Shown here piece by piece: positions 44,340 to 53,196 of a DNA stretch of 64,000 bases. The translations under genes and the position numbers were made by a program. This DNA comes from Alphaproteobacteria bacterium (GTDB taxonomy: Bacteria; Pseudomonadota; Alphaproteobacteria; UBA8366; Aestuariispiraceae). Numbering within the stretch: position 1 is the first letter of the stretch; the number at the start of each line of letters is the position of its first letter. The stretch lies in contig JAWPMN010000001.1 in the NCBI GenBank assembly GCA_033344895.1, positions 2,984,001 through 3,048,000 on the forward strand. Reading direction: 5' to 3'. The notes beneath the pieces were generated by a model. That model saw only the letters and a program-made list of their open reading frames with translations. It made no database searches and had not been told where the DNA came from.

Positions 44340-45494
44340 ATGGCAGGCTTGAAGGTCGGGAGCCGGGGCAGCATTCCTGCCTTCATGGTGATGGAAGTCA
44401 TGCGTGCTGCCGTAGAGCGGGAGCGGTCCGGCGATGCGGTTTACCATCTGGAGGTCGGCCAGCCCGGTACATCCGCGCCCCGCGGTGTGATCGAGGCGGC
44501 ACACAGGGCGCTGGATACCGACAGGATCGGCTATACGGTCGCGCTGGGAATTCCGGAGCTGCGGGAGGCAATTGCCGGCCACTACCAGTCGGAATACGGC
44601 CTGACGGTGCCGGAGGATCGCATCGTCGTGACGACGGGGTCCTCGGGTGGATTTATCCTGAGTTTCCTGGCGGCGTTCGATCCTGGCGATCGTGTGGCCC
44701 TCGCGGCGCCGGGATACCCCTGTTATCGTCACATTCTCAACGCGCTAGGCATCGATCCGGTCATGCTGCCCGCCGGTCCGGACGAGCGGTTCCAGCCGAC
44801 ACCGGCCCTGCTGGAGCGGGCCATGCAGGACGGGCCGGTCCACGGTCTGATCGTTGCGTCGCCATCCAATCCGACGGGAACCATGCTGGACCGCGAGGCC
44901 CTGTCGGAATTGCTGGATTTTTGTGCCCGGCACGGAATTCGGGTCATCTCCGACGAGATCTATCACGGGATCACCTACGGCATGGCGGCCACGAGCGCGG
45001 CGGAGCTGGATGCCGGCGCCGTCGTTGTAAACAGTTTCTCGAAGTATTTCTCGATGACGGGTTGGCGGCTTGGCTGGTTGGTCGTGCCGGAAGACCTGAT
45101 CCGGCCGGTGGAATGCCTGGCGCAGAACCTGTTCATCTCGCCGCCGACACTCAGCCAGCGCGCAGCCGTTGCGGCCTTCGACTGTCATGAAGAATTACAG
45201 GCCAATCTACGGCGCTACACGGACAATCGCGCCCTCTTGCTGCGGGAGCTGCCGCTGGCAGGGTTCGGCGATTTGGCGCCCTCGGACGGGGCCTTCTACA
45301 TCTATGCGGATGTCGGCAACCGCACCAATGACAGCCAGGAATTCTGTGCCCGCATTCTTCGGGAAACCGGGGTCGCGATCACGCCGGGTCTGGATTTTGA
45401 CGCCGTGCGAGGAAATCGTACCGTGCGTTTTTCTTTTGCTGGCACGACCGAAGAAGTCGCCGCTGCCGCCGAGGCATTGAAAAACTGGCGATAG
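44340..45494 (+). CDS. PLP-dependent aminotransferase, class I/II (aspartate aminotransferase-like)
   Basis: A 384-residue fold-type I aminotransferase. Motifs are YHLEVGQPGTSAPRGVIEAAH at the N-terminus, the cofactor-binding TTGSSGGFILS, SPSNPTGTML, ISDEIYHGI, and the PLP-lysine block NSFSKYFSMTGWRLGW, where the lysine is in SFSK. The arginine binding the substrate carboxylate is in RTVRFSFAG. It begins 2 nt after the gamma-glutamyltransferase-like gene and is probably co-transcribed with it. The amino donor and acceptor are unknown. Confidence 0.93.
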   Translation: MAGLKVGSRGSIPAFMVMEVMRAAVERERSGDAVYHLEVGQPGTSAPRGVIEAAHRALDTDRIGYTVALGIPELREAIAGHYQSEYGLTVPEDRIVVTTGSSGGFILSFLAAFDPGDRVALAAPGYPCYRHILNALGIDPVMLPAGPDERFQPTPALLERAMQDGPVHGLIVASPSNPTGTMLDREALSELLDFCARHGIRVISDEIYHGITYGMAATSAAELDAGAVVVNSFSKYFSMTGWRLGWLVVPEDLIRPVECLAQNLFISPPTLSQRAAVAAFDCHEELQANLRRYTDNRALLLRELPLAGFGDLAPSDGAFYIYADVGNRTNDSQEFCARILRETGVAITPGLDFDAVRGNRTVRFSFAGTTEEVAAAAEALKNWR

Positions 45495-45512
45495 TCGGGT
45501 GGCGGGACTGCG

Positions 45513-48431
45513 TCAGCTGGCGCGGAACGGATTGCCGATAACGACCCGGTAGAAGCCTCGATTGTCGTCCAGCCCTGCCAGTTTCAGATGGATGAACACC
45601 GGTCGACGGCGATCCTGGTCCGGCCAATAGCTGAAGTACCGGCCCTGGTTCACTTCCGGTCTCAAATCCCGGAACAGGGTGTCATTGCTTTCGAAATCAG
45701 TCGTGACGAAGCCGGCATGTCCGGCCGGAACACGCTCCTGAATGGAGCGGCGCGCCGTTTCGAAACTGGCAACCGCTGTTGAGACCGAAGCGATCGGGTG
45801 GCTGTCGATCTGGATCGCGACCAGTCGGTCCGATGCCTTGCGGTCGAACTGGGCGACCACGACCTTCGCGTCCTTCAGCCAGGTGTCGACACGCAACTTG
45901 CACGCCGTGAAATCGTCGCCGATATCCTTGCAGACCTCGATCCGGTCCCGGACGCTGGCCAGATTGTCGGACCAGCTCAGCCCCATCATCAGATCGCGAT
46001 ACTGCGGCTCGCTGGCGGCGAGAACCAGGCGTTCCTCCAGATCAGCCCGTCCGGATTCCCGGGCGAAGTCAGAGGCCAGGCGACCATCGGCGGATACGAT
46101 GCTCGGATTGGCGCCGAATGCCATCAGCATATAGGCCGTTTCCGGATCGCCACGCAGCGATGCCCGCATCAACGGGGTCAGACCGTCGGACAGACCGTTC
46201 GGATCGGCGCCTTCCTCCAGCAGCACACCCAACATGCTGGCCAGTTCCGGCCGGTCGGCATGCTGCACGACCCGATGGATCAGTTTCGGGGGGATCGATG
46301 CACCGTCATCGGCCAGCAGTCGCACGATGTTCGCCTGCCCGTTCAGCGCGGCCTGTTCCAGGGCAGTCCGTACGCCCGATCCGAAACCGTCTTCCACGGC
46401 GTATTTCGCATCGTCCAGCGAGAAGCCGGGCGGCGGGGAGCCGAGAAGGGCGACGACAGTGCCTTCATTGCCGGCATCGATGGCCGACTTCAGACGCGAG
46501 GTGAAGACACGCGGATCGGTCGGCGCCGCCGGCGGTGCGGGCTTTGGCGGCGGCATGAATACCCCGGATTCGCTTCCCACATTCGCCACCTGCTGCGGCG
46601 GCGGAGCGGGGGCATCCCGATCAAGCGTCTCGTTGATGGCGGCGGACAGGTCTTTGGCCGCGTTTGCCATCTCCGGGGTGACCGATACGTCCGGCGGGGG
46701 CGTGTCGGGGATGCTGAATTGCGCGACGGGGGCGGAAGAAACCACGGAGGTGGCCGGCTTCGGTGCTTCAGAGGTTTCTTCGATTGCGGGTTCGAGTGCC
46801 GGCGGCGCCTCCATGGCCGGAGATGGTGCCGGGGCAGGCGCCGGGGCGGGTGGATCCAACTGCGCGGTCACGAGCTTCTTGTCGGGCTCTGCCGGCGGCG
46901 GGGCCGTGTTGCGCGTTGCCAGCAGCAGGGCGTCGCGCTCTGCGCGGACCTGTTCCAGCCGGGCCAGTACATGCGGGTGGCCGGCGGCGATCTCCATCGG
47001 GCCGACGGAGCATCCGCGTTGAGGATCGAAGGATGCGCCCCGCTCGGCCAGCAGCGAAGCGGCACGGACACGCCCATTGGCGGAGGCAACGGCAAGCGGC
47101 GTCAGGCAGCCGTAAACGCCCCCCGCCAGATCGACCGGCGCTCCGGCGTCGATCATGCGCTGCAGCGCCTGGCTGCGCCCTTCGGCGGCGATCCTGTGCA
47201 GTATCGACCGACCATCCTTCGTCGGAAGGGTCGGATCGGCACCCGCCTGCAACAGCAGGCTGACGGCGGCGAGATTGCCGGCCCGCGCGGCGCGCAACAG
47301 GGCCGGATTGCCCTCGCTATCCAGAGAATTCGGATCGGTCCCTTCCGCCAGTCGCGCCCGGACGGTCTGCAAATCGCCATTGGCGATGGCGTCGATCAGG
47401 GTCGTCTTAGGCAGGAAATCGCCGACCTGTCCCGATACGCCGGCAAAGAAGCGCCCCGCGAAATCCGGGTTGATCGCAGACAGGGCAAGACCCGTCGCCA
47501 GCGCTCCGGCGAAGACACCGCTCATCAACGCAACGCGGTTCGGGCCCGTGCCGCGCGAATCCGGTTGCCCCGCGGCGGTTTGCCGACGTGCCGCCCCGAA
47601 GCGTTTCAGACCGAACCGCCGCGATCCGCGTTCCGCCGACGCGTCCCGGCCACCCGGATCGGCGGTAAGGCCGCTGCGGAGTGGCGGCTGGGACGTTTCG
47701 GCATCCGGCGTGCGGCGTACCGGCAGGGCGTCTTCACTTCGCTTTTCCGTCGGTGCGATGTCTTTTTCATCCAGGTCGCGCGGAATCTTCCATCCGCCGG
47801 CCATGATGTCGTCGTCCAGCGGGCCGCTATGGACCGTGACATGCGGCACGAAGGTTGCCTTGCGTCGCTGTGACTTGGGTGCGGCTTCGGCCGAGGCCTC
47901 CGAGGAGGCGGGAGTGCCGGCTACAGGCGGACGGCCAAGCGCGGCATGAGCGCCTTCCTCCGGGAAAGCCGCACCGACATGATCCTCGACATCAGGGGCC
48001 CAGGGCGTTTCACCGGTGAGCCCCAGCCGACCCTGCATGTTTTCCGGCTTCGGCGTCGGCCAGAACTTCAATTGCGGATGCGGTTCCGAAACGGTCTCTT
48101 CCGTATCGGTCGCCGGGATCGGGTCTTCGGGCGAGAGATCCGCGGTGTCGGACTCGAGGGCCTCTTCGCTGTCGTCTGCGGAGTCAGCGTCGCGTTGGGC
48201 GCGCAGCATCGGGGAATCGATGACCTGGCCGTCCCGAATGGTCACGATATTCGTGTAATCGGTCTCACCGGTAATGGCGTTGACCTGGGCCTGGATCAGA
48301 CGCAACTCGTCATAACGGTCTTCACTGATCAGCGCGCCGAGACGCACGATCGCCGTCTGGTCGCTGTCCAAGCTTTCCAGGTTCTGCCAGTAGCGCCCTG
48401 TCCGGCCTTGTATCCAGAAAGTCCGTTCCAC
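45513..48431 (-). CDS. Large ankyrin-repeat membrane protein of unknown function
   Basis: I do not recognise this protein as a named gene. It is about 972 residues from the GTG at 48431; a GTG at 48527 adds 32 Arg/Gly-rich residues with atypical codons. Order: a conserved-looking N-terminal domain of about 70 residues, an acidic linker and a disordered basic linker. One membrane helix follows at about 300-320 (VALMSGVFAGALATGLALSA). An ankyrin set (ANGDLQTVRARLAEGTDPN, AARAGNLAAVSLLLQAGADP) then runs from about 342. A Pro/Ala/Glu-rich linker (about 530-620) separates it from a second ankyrin set (about 655-790). A C-terminal domain of about 120 residues has two cysteines (ICKD-like, TACKL). 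The ankyrin half is probably periplasmic. It converges on the aminotransferase gene. Confidence 0.75.
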   Translation of the reverse strand: MERTFWIQGRTGRYWQNLESLDSDQTAIVRLGALISEDRYDELRLIQAQVNAITGETDYTNIVTIRDGQVIDSPMLRAQRDADSADDSEEALESDTADLSPEDPIPATDTEETVSEPHPQLKFWPTPKPENMQGRLGLTGETPWAPDVEDHVGAAFPEEGAHAALGRPPVAGTPASSEASAEAAPKSQRRKATFVPHVTVHSGPLDDDIMAGGWKIPRDLDEKDIAPTEKRSEDALPVRRTPDAETSQPPLRSGLTADPGGRDASAERGSRRFGLKRFGAARRQTAAGQPDSRGTGPNRVALMSGVFAGALATGLALSAINPDFAGRFFAGVSGQVGDFLPKTTLIDAIANGDLQTVRARLAEGTDPNSLDSEGNPALLRAARAGNLAAVSLLLQAGADPTLPTKDGRSILHRIAAEGRSQALQRMIDAGAPVDLAGGVYGCLTPLAVASANGRVRAASLLAERGASFDPQRGCSVGPMEIAAGHPHVLARLEQVRAERDALLLATRNTAPPPAEPDKKLVTAQLDPPAPAPAPAPSPAMEAPPALEPAIEETSEAPKPATSVVSSAPVAQFSIPDTPPPDVSVTPEMANAAKDLSAAINETLDRDAPAPPPQQVANVGSESGVFMPPPKPAPPAAPTDPRVFTSRLKSAIDAGNEGTVVALLGSPPPGFSLDDAKYAVEDGFGSGVRTALEQAALNGQANIVRLLADDGASIPPKLIHRVVQHADRPELASMLGVLLEEGADPNGLSDGLTPLMRASLRGDPETAYMLMAFGANPSIVSADGRLASDFARESGRADLEERLVLAASEPQYRDLMMGLSWSDNLASVRDRIEVCKDIGDDFTACKLRVDTWLKDAKVVVAQFDRKASDRLVAIQIDSHPIASVSTAVASFETARRSIQERVPAGHAGFVTTDFESNDTLFRDLRPEVNQGRYFSYWPDQDRRRPVFIHLKLAGLDDNRGFYRVVIGNPFRAS

Positions 48432-48724
48432 GGTTCTTCGTCCGCCCGTCTTGTCCTCGGTCCGGCCGCGTCGGCGCCGGTATCCTGCCCCATCTCCGCG
48501 TCTCTGCGGGTACGGCCATACCGACACCGAGGACGCGATCTCCTCAGCTGAAAGCTACATGTTGTGGCGGAAACCACGCAAGGTTCGGATATATCGCGGC
48601 AGGGGATGGAGCCTGAAGACCTCGGATATCCGGGGATTCAGTGGCTGGAGTGACGGTGTGCGGGGAATTCCGTCCGGCGCGTCGCAGGGCCGTTTTCGCG
48701 AATCGGGTCCCCGGCGGTGCCTGG

Positions 48725-49153
48725 TCAGCGTCGGCGGGCGCGGGTGACTTCGACCCCGACGAAGGCGGCGTTGGACAATGCTTCGGGCTTTTCAACGCGC
48801 ACGCTGGCGGACAGGACACGTTCGTCCTCAAGGCACATTTCCGCAATCCGGCTGGCCAGGGTTTCGACCAGTTTCACGTGGCCCTCGGCCGCCATCTGCT
48901 GGATTCGTTCCGCGATCTGGGCATAGCAGGGAACGCAGTCATAGTCGTCCGCATTCCAGTCTTCCAGAGGCAGGGCCTCGAGATCGAGGTTGATGCGGAT
49001 GGGCTGCATCCGATGATGTTCGTGATCGAAGACGCCGATGCTCCAGGCGATGTCCAGGTCGCGAACCGAAATGCGATAGGTCACGTCCTGCGGGGCCGGG
49101 GCCTGTTCCGCCACGGTATAGGAGGCCTGGGCCAATTCGGAAATCACACGCAT
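48725..49153 (-). CDS. folB: Dihydroneopterin aldolase
   Basis: A 142-residue folate enzyme that converts dihydroneopterin to 6-hydroxymethyl-dihydropterin and glycolaldehyde. The core shows DLDIAWSIGVFDHEHHRMQPIRINLD with the catalytic glutamate, and the catalytic-lysine strand VRVEKPEAL near the C-terminus. The start at 49153 follows a strong gagaggtaaagagg ribosome region; the frame upstream to 49267 is not homologous. It is divergent from folP-folK, so folate genes are gathered here with a shared control region. Confidence 0.92.
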   Translation of the reverse strand: MRVISELAQASYTVAEQAPAPQDVTYRISVRDLDIAWSIGVFDHEHHRMQPIRINLDLEALPLEDWNADDYDCVPCYAQIAERIQQMAAEGHVKLVETLASRIAEMCLEDERVLSASVRVEKPEALSNAAFVGVEVTRARRR

Positions 49154-49329
49154 CCTCTTTACCTCTCCCCCTGAACGTCTCGTCCGTATTCTCTGTCCTG
49201 CCTTTGCGGTCCGCGCCGTCCGGACGGGCTTGGCAAAGTCCGGCGCGCGGGCTAATTCCGCAGTCACAGCGGCACACTACCCATACCGGGCCCGAAGGCA
49301 AGAAAAGCTCGGTTTCAGGAAAGTTGAAG

Positions 49330-50232
49330 ATGTCCAGAACCGTCCTTAACGAAGCCCCGCAGCGATGCCTTGTAATGGGTATCGTGAATGTGACGCCGGA
49401 CTCCTTCTCCGGCGACGGACTAGGCAAAGAATGCGACATCGTGGCCGCTGCCGTCGCGCAGGCGCAACATTTCGTTGAAACCGGGGCCGATATTCTGGAC
49501 ATCGGCGGCGAAAGCACGCGTCCCGGCGCCGAGCTTGTCGCGGAAGATGAGGAAACCGCGCGTGTGGTTCCCGTGATCCAGGCGATCCGCGACGTTCTGC
49601 CTGATGTCGCAATATCGATCGATACGTATAAGGCGCGCGTCGCGGCGGCTGCGCTGGAAGCCGGGGCGGACATTGTCAACGATGTCTGGGCGTTGAAGGC
49701 GGACCCCGACATGGCGCGCGTCGTGGTCGAGGCGGCATGCCCCGCGATCCTGATGCACAATCGCAGCAAACCGGGCCATGCCGATATCGATCGGCGCCTG
49801 GGGGGGAGCTACGTCGCGCCGGATTATGGCGACAATTTCCTGGAATGCGTGCTGGACGAGATGCGGCGGATGATGGCGGATGCGGTCGAAAGCGGACTGG
49901 ACCCGGCGCGGCTCTACGCCGATCCCGGCGTCGGGTTTGGCAAGACGCCCGCTCAGAACATGGCGCTGATCGAGGCGATCGACCGGGTGCGGGACATCGG
50001 CTACCCGGTCCTGCTGGGCGCCAGCCGAAAGAGCTTCATGGGGCGTGTTCTGGATCTGCCGGCCGGTGACCGGCTGGAGACGACGCTGGCGACGACGGCG
50101 CTCGCCGTGACCCGCGGGGCTGCCATCGTTCGCGTCCATGATGTCGCCGAGAACGCCAAGGTCGTGCGCATGACCGAGGCAATGCTTACCGCCGGTCGTG
50201 CCGCCCGAGCGAATTCGGAAGATGCCGCATGA
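49330..50232 (+). CDS. folP: Dihydropteroate synthase
   Basis: A 300-residue TIM-barrel enzyme that joins pABA to the pterin diphosphate, the target of sulphonamides. Motifs in order: GIVNVTPDSFSGDG (pterin site), DIGGESTRPGA, SIDTYKARVA, NDVWALKADP and LGASRKSFMG, with the last RVHDV. The ATG at 49330 is used because the frame upstream to 49204 has no similarity. The stop overlaps the folK start by 4 nt (ATGA). It is divergent from folB. Confidence 0.96.
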   Translation: MSRTVLNEAPQRCLVMGIVNVTPDSFSGDGLGKECDIVAAAVAQAQHFVETGADILDIGGESTRPGAELVAEDEETARVVPVIQAIRDVLPDVAISIDTYKARVAAAALEAGADIVNDVWALKADPDMARVVVEAACPAILMHNRSKPGHADIDRRLGGSYVAPDYGDNFLECVLDEMRRMMADAVESGLDPARLYADPGVGFGKTPAQNMALIEAIDRVRDIGYPVLLGASRKSFMGRVLDLPAGDRLETTLATTALAVTRGAAIVRVHDVAENAKVVRMTEAMLTAGRAARANSEDAA

Positions 50233-50726
50233 CCCGGGTTGTGGTTCTGGCTCTGGGAAGCAATCTGGGCGATCGGGAAGGCATGCTGGCGACGGCGATC
50301 CGGGAACTCCGGGCCCTGTTGGGACCCGTAACCCTGTCCCGGGTCTATGAGACTGCACCGATGTATGTCACGGATCAGCCCGCCTTTCTGAACATGGCGC
50401 TATCGGCAGTGACCGATCTGGCTCCGTTGGATCTGCTGGACAAGGTAAAGGCATTGGAGACGCGGATCGGACGGGTACCGTCGGTGGTGAACGGGCCGCG
50501 CGCCATCGATATCGACATCCTGTTTCATGGCGACGCCGTTCTTGAGACGGAAAGACTGGTCCTGCCGCATCCGCGCATTGCGGAGCGGGCCTTCGTGTTG
50601 GCGCCATTGGCCGATATCGTGCCGGATCACCCTGTCCCGACTACCGGGAAAAGCGTTCGGGACCTGTTGGATGTGGTGCCGGGTCGGGACACGGTCGTGG
50701 TCGTCGACAAGCCGGAAATCGCCTGA
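50229..50726 (+). CDS. folK: 6-hydroxymethyl-dihydropterin pyrophosphokinase (HPPK)
   Basis: A 165-residue kinase that transfers diphosphate from ATP to the pterin for FolP. Signatures: LALGSNLGDREGML at the N-terminus, YETAPMYVTDQPAFLN, RAIDIDILFHGD (the Mg2+ aspartates) and LPHPRIAERAFVLAPLADI. Length and motif spacing are normal. It is coupled to folP by the 4-nt overlap, which puts the two consecutive pathway steps in one operon. Confidence 0.96.
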   Translation: MTRVVVLALGSNLGDREGMLATAIRELRALLGPVTLSRVYETAPMYVTDQPAFLNMALSAVTDLAPLDLLDKVKALETRIGRVPSVVNGPRAIDIDILFHGDAVLETERLVLPHPRIAERAFVLAPLADIVPDHPVPTTGKSVRDLLDVVPGRDTVVVVDKPEIA

Positions 50727-51020
50727 CGCCGGGCCGGCGGACGAGCTATGCGCTGGCTGCATGCCTGAGTCCTGAACTTTGCAGTTCGGTTATGTGTGCA
50801 TTGCAATAATGTGTCGCACAGCACCGGGAACGGGATGGCCCGGCGGCTGGTTCCAGATTAGCGTTGCGATCCACTCACGGCGGCTTCGGCCGCCCGATGG
50901 GCTTTCGTTAACCGAATTTTGAGAACCGCCTGCCTAGTCTCCGTTCCGCTACGGTAAATCGAATGACACATGCGCGGTCCGGTACAGGGCACGCGCCACC
51001 GAACTGAAGGACCGAATGAC
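50727..51020. other. Intergenic region upstream of the small HTH regulator
   Basis: This 294-nt stretch has no convincing gene. A UUCG hairpin (GGCGGC/GCCGCC, 50879-50894) could end folK transcripts. TTAA-N7-TTGA at 50908-50922 is one base from the CtrA consensus TTAA-N7-TTAA and may be a CtrA-type site for the next gene. A short inverted repeat TGTGTCGCACA lies at 50810-50820. These are weak sequence resemblances only. Confidence 0.4.
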
Positions 51021-51326
51021 ATGACCAACACCACCGATATCCGCGGCCCCTGGGTCGAAGGCGGCCATCAGATCGCCGCGCTGCGCAAGGCGCGTGAGAT
51101 CACCAAGGCCGAACTGGCCGAACAGGCCGGGCTGCCTTCCGTCGCCTGGATTGCCGACGTCGAAGCCGGCCGCCGCCCGGTTCCGTCCGTGTTCTACAAG
51201 GCCCTGGGCCTGCAACTGGGCATGAGCGCGTCCGAATTCGCTGCACTGTGCCTGAAGCATTACGACCCGAAGGCCTACGAGGCGCTGTTCGGTGCCGAAA
51301 TCCCGGCGCTGAAACTGGCTGCCTGA
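51021..51326 (+). CDS. XRE-family helix-turn-helix protein
   Basis: A 101-residue protein. Residues about 18-60 form a Cro/C1-type helix-turn-helix (HQIAALRKAREITKAELAEQ, then AGLPSVAWIADVEAGRRPVP, with conserved VEAGRRP in place of the usual IExGxR). The rest is a short helical tail. The ATG at 51021 is preferred over an upstream GTG or ATG because of the gaaggac ribosome site. It stands alone with its own terminator downstream, so it is an independently expressed regulator. Its target is unknown. Confidence 0.85.
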   Translation: MTNTTDIRGPWVEGGHQIAALRKAREITKAELAEQAGLPSVAWIADVEAGRRPVPSVFYKALGLQLGMSASEFAALCLKHYDPKAYEALFGAEIPALKLAA

Positions 51327-51350
51327 TCCATTTCGGGATCGACTTGCGGA

Positions 51351-51384
51351 AAGGCCCCACCGGATGCACCGGCGGGGCCTTTTG
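51351..51384 (+). terminator. Rho-independent terminator after the HTH regulator gene
   Basis: A 13-bp stem with a single mismatch (51351-51363 with 51369-51381) and a 5-nt loop is followed by a T-rich run (ttttgtc). It lies 25 nt after the stop and faces the convergent VWA gene. Confidence 0.8.
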
Positions 51385-51410
51385 TCTTTCCCGGGCCTTT
51401 CCGAAAATGA

Positions 51411-52214
51411 TCAGGACAGCGGACGCATGCCGCATCGGTCGACGATATCCGCGATCGCCTCCGCGGTGCCGCGTCCGGATTCCTCGGTTACCGAAAAGAC
51501 CCCGCCGGTCAGTTGCGGATAGGCGCGCATGATTTCTATGACGCGCGGATCCGGCGACAATTGAAAGCCGGCGGTCGGGATGTAGACGGATGAAATACGG
51601 ATGTCGCGGCGCAGGGCCTCGGTCGTGATCTCCCGCGCGTTGACGTCGTCGACCCCTTCGTCAAAGGAATCGTCGAAGCCGCCAGGCAGATTGTCCGTGA
51701 TCAGGACCAGAATGCGGCTGCGGGCCTGCCATTCGCCCCTGAAATCGCCCTCCTGCGCCCGGTCGGCGGCACTGAGCCCGACGACAGCGGTGCGCAAGGC
51801 CTCATCGCTGGCCTCCGGGCCGCCATTGCCGCCTTCCGCTTGCAGCCGCCGGATCGCCCAGGTGATCGCATCCTTCGCCTTCCCGGGATCGGCGACGGAT
51901 CCCAGATCGACATCGACGCGTACGGTGTCGCGAAAACTGACGAGGCCGAGGCGAAAATCGCCCGCCGATACGAACGATACGAGATCGATAAGCCGGATCG
52001 CCTCCCGCTTCATCTCGCGGATGGCGGCCGCCATGGAATGCGTCGTGTCGATGGCGATGACCAGATCCGTCGCGCCGCATTTCCCTTCTCGGCCCGTTCC
52101 CTTGACGGCACCGGTCTCCTCATCCGAGCCCCAAAGGAATGCCGATGACGGGGCGGCCGGAACGGCGGTAGCCGCCAGAAAGGCTGACAGGGCAAGGATC
52201 AGGCGCTTGTTCAT
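51411..52214 (-). CDS. Secreted von Willebrand factor A (VWA) domain protein
   Basis: A 267-residue exported protein. The signal peptide ends near residue 25 (VPAAPSSAF). The VWA domain carries a MIDAS-like metal site (DLVIAIDTTHSMAAAI, a D-x-T-x-S variant), then GLVSFRDTVRVDVDL, and the LVLITDNLPGGF strand with the second metal aspartate. The C-terminal part is a Rossmann-like strand set. VWA proteins mediate protein-protein contacts, often with an adhesion or assembly role. No neighbour suggests a partner. The ATG at 52214 gives a proper signal peptide. Confidence 0.85.
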   Translation of the reverse strand: MNKRLILALSAFLAATAVPAAPSSAFLWGSDEETGAVKGTGREGKCGATDLVIAIDTTHSMAAAIREMKREAIRLIDLVSFVSAGDFRLGLVSFRDTVRVDVDLGSVADPGKAKDAITWAIRRLQAEGGNGGPEASDEALRTAVVGLSAADRAQEGDFRGEWQARSRILVLITDNLPGGFDDSFDEGVDDVNAREITTEALRRDIRISSVYIPTAGFQLSPDPRVIEIMRAYPQLTGGVFSVTEESGRGTAEAIADIVDRCGMRPLS

Positions 52215-52298
52215 CACCTGGATGTTAGGTCGCGATGGGAATGGGTTCAATTGAAAGGCTGGCAGCGCGGCTTGTCACATTCGCGTTATTGCGTGTGT

Positions 52299-52727
52299 TC
52301 AGGGCAGGGCCAGTACGTAGACGCGGCATTCGGAGGTCCCGTCCAGTCTGAACAGATAGGCCTGTTCCGGGCCGCTCAGCCTTTCCGGATCGTAGAGGTT
52401 GAGGCCGTTGCCCTGCGCATAACCGTAGCGGACGGGCGGGGCATTTTGCTGATCCACGATCACGTAGTACTTGCCCTGCCGTCGCTGATTGAAGCGTAGC
52501 CGTGAACAGGCGTCGGAAAGCGTATCCGAAAGGTTCCTGGGCAGTTCCCGGGCGTCGACAGGGAAATTGATCTGCGATCCGTCCGTGCGCGATCGCACCT
52601 CGCCATGGGGCTCGGGCTCCACGACCTCCGGAATTCGGCGCAGGAAATCCCGGGCCTGGTTTTGCCCGTAGGCAGCGGCAGGCAGCATGAGGGTGATCAC
52701 AAGTCCGATGAAGGCAGGGTGCAACAC
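52299..52727 (-). CDS. Secreted hypothetical protein
   Basis: A 142-residue protein I do not recognise. A signal peptide (MLHPAFIGLVITLMLPAAAYG) indicates export. The mature part is charged (RIPEVVEPEPHGEVRSRTDG), has a possible small beta-rich domain (QGKYYVIVDQQNAPPVRYGYAQG) and two cysteines that could pair. It lies between the VWA gene and a ferredoxin-like gene, 9 nt from the latter on the same strand, so it may be co-transcribed with it. Confidence 0.6.
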   Translation of the reverse strand: MLHPAFIGLVITLMLPAAAYGQNQARDFLRRIPEVVEPEPHGEVRSRTDGSQINFPVDARELPRNLSDTLSDACSRLRFNQRRQGKYYVIVDQQNAPPVRYGYAQGNGLNLYDPERLSGPEQAYLFRLDGTSECRVYVLALP

Positions 52728-52736
52728 GGTATGGTC

Positions 52737-53054
52737 CTAATCCGCCGGTTGATCGGGGAAGGTCTTGGCCGCCGTGTCATAGTCTTCCGTCTCCAGCAGA
52801 TCCATCAACTCCGCCGCCTGGTCCGGGCGGGCGCCCTGTAGAAACGGTCCGCCGGGCAGCAGCTTGATGGTCGGGCCGATATGACAGCGACCCAGGCAGT
52901 GGACGGTTTCCATCTGTATGAAATCGCCGCGCTTCTCCAACTCATTGCGAAGTGCCTTGGCCAGTTCCTTCGATCCCCGTGCACCACAGGACGGCAGGAT
53001 GTCGCCCGCCCTCAGATTGGTGCAGATCCGCATTTTGGTGTAGCGACGTTCCAT
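52737..53054 (-). CDS. Thioredoxin-like [2Fe-2S] ferredoxin
   Basis: A protein of about 105 residues (ATG at 53054; a second ATG at 53033 is also possible). The conserved segment is TNLRAGDILPSCGARGSKELAK, with cysteines before and within it and then CLGRCHIGP, giving the four cysteines that ligate a [2Fe-2S] cluster in the thioredoxin-like ferredoxin family (COG3411 type). Such proteins occur in hydrogenases and other electron-transfer settings, but no partner enzyme is adjacent. The next minus-strand gene is the secreted unknown; upstream is the divergent glutathione reductase. Confidence 0.82.
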   Translation of the reverse strand: MERRYTKMRICTNLRAGDILPSCGARGSKELAKALRNELEKRGDFIQMETVHCLGRCHIGPTIKLLPGGPFLQGARPDQAAELMDLLETEDYDTAAKTFPDQPAD

Positions 53055-53196
53055 GGGCAATTGAGCTCTATACCGTTCCCTTGTTCCCGCGCGGAACCAG
53101 CGTTGTTGCACTGCAGCTATTGTCCCGGCGGGATCGTTACCCCATGTTCCCATCCAACTACAGAGACCTGAGTAACATATAGGAGCGAGTCGCGAC

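Noticed and set aside
45798-47873. Plus-strand open frame of 691 codons opposite the ankyrin gene
   Set aside because: The minus frame shows ankyrin repeats and a membrane helix. The plus frame is Arg/Gly-rich without recognisable domains.
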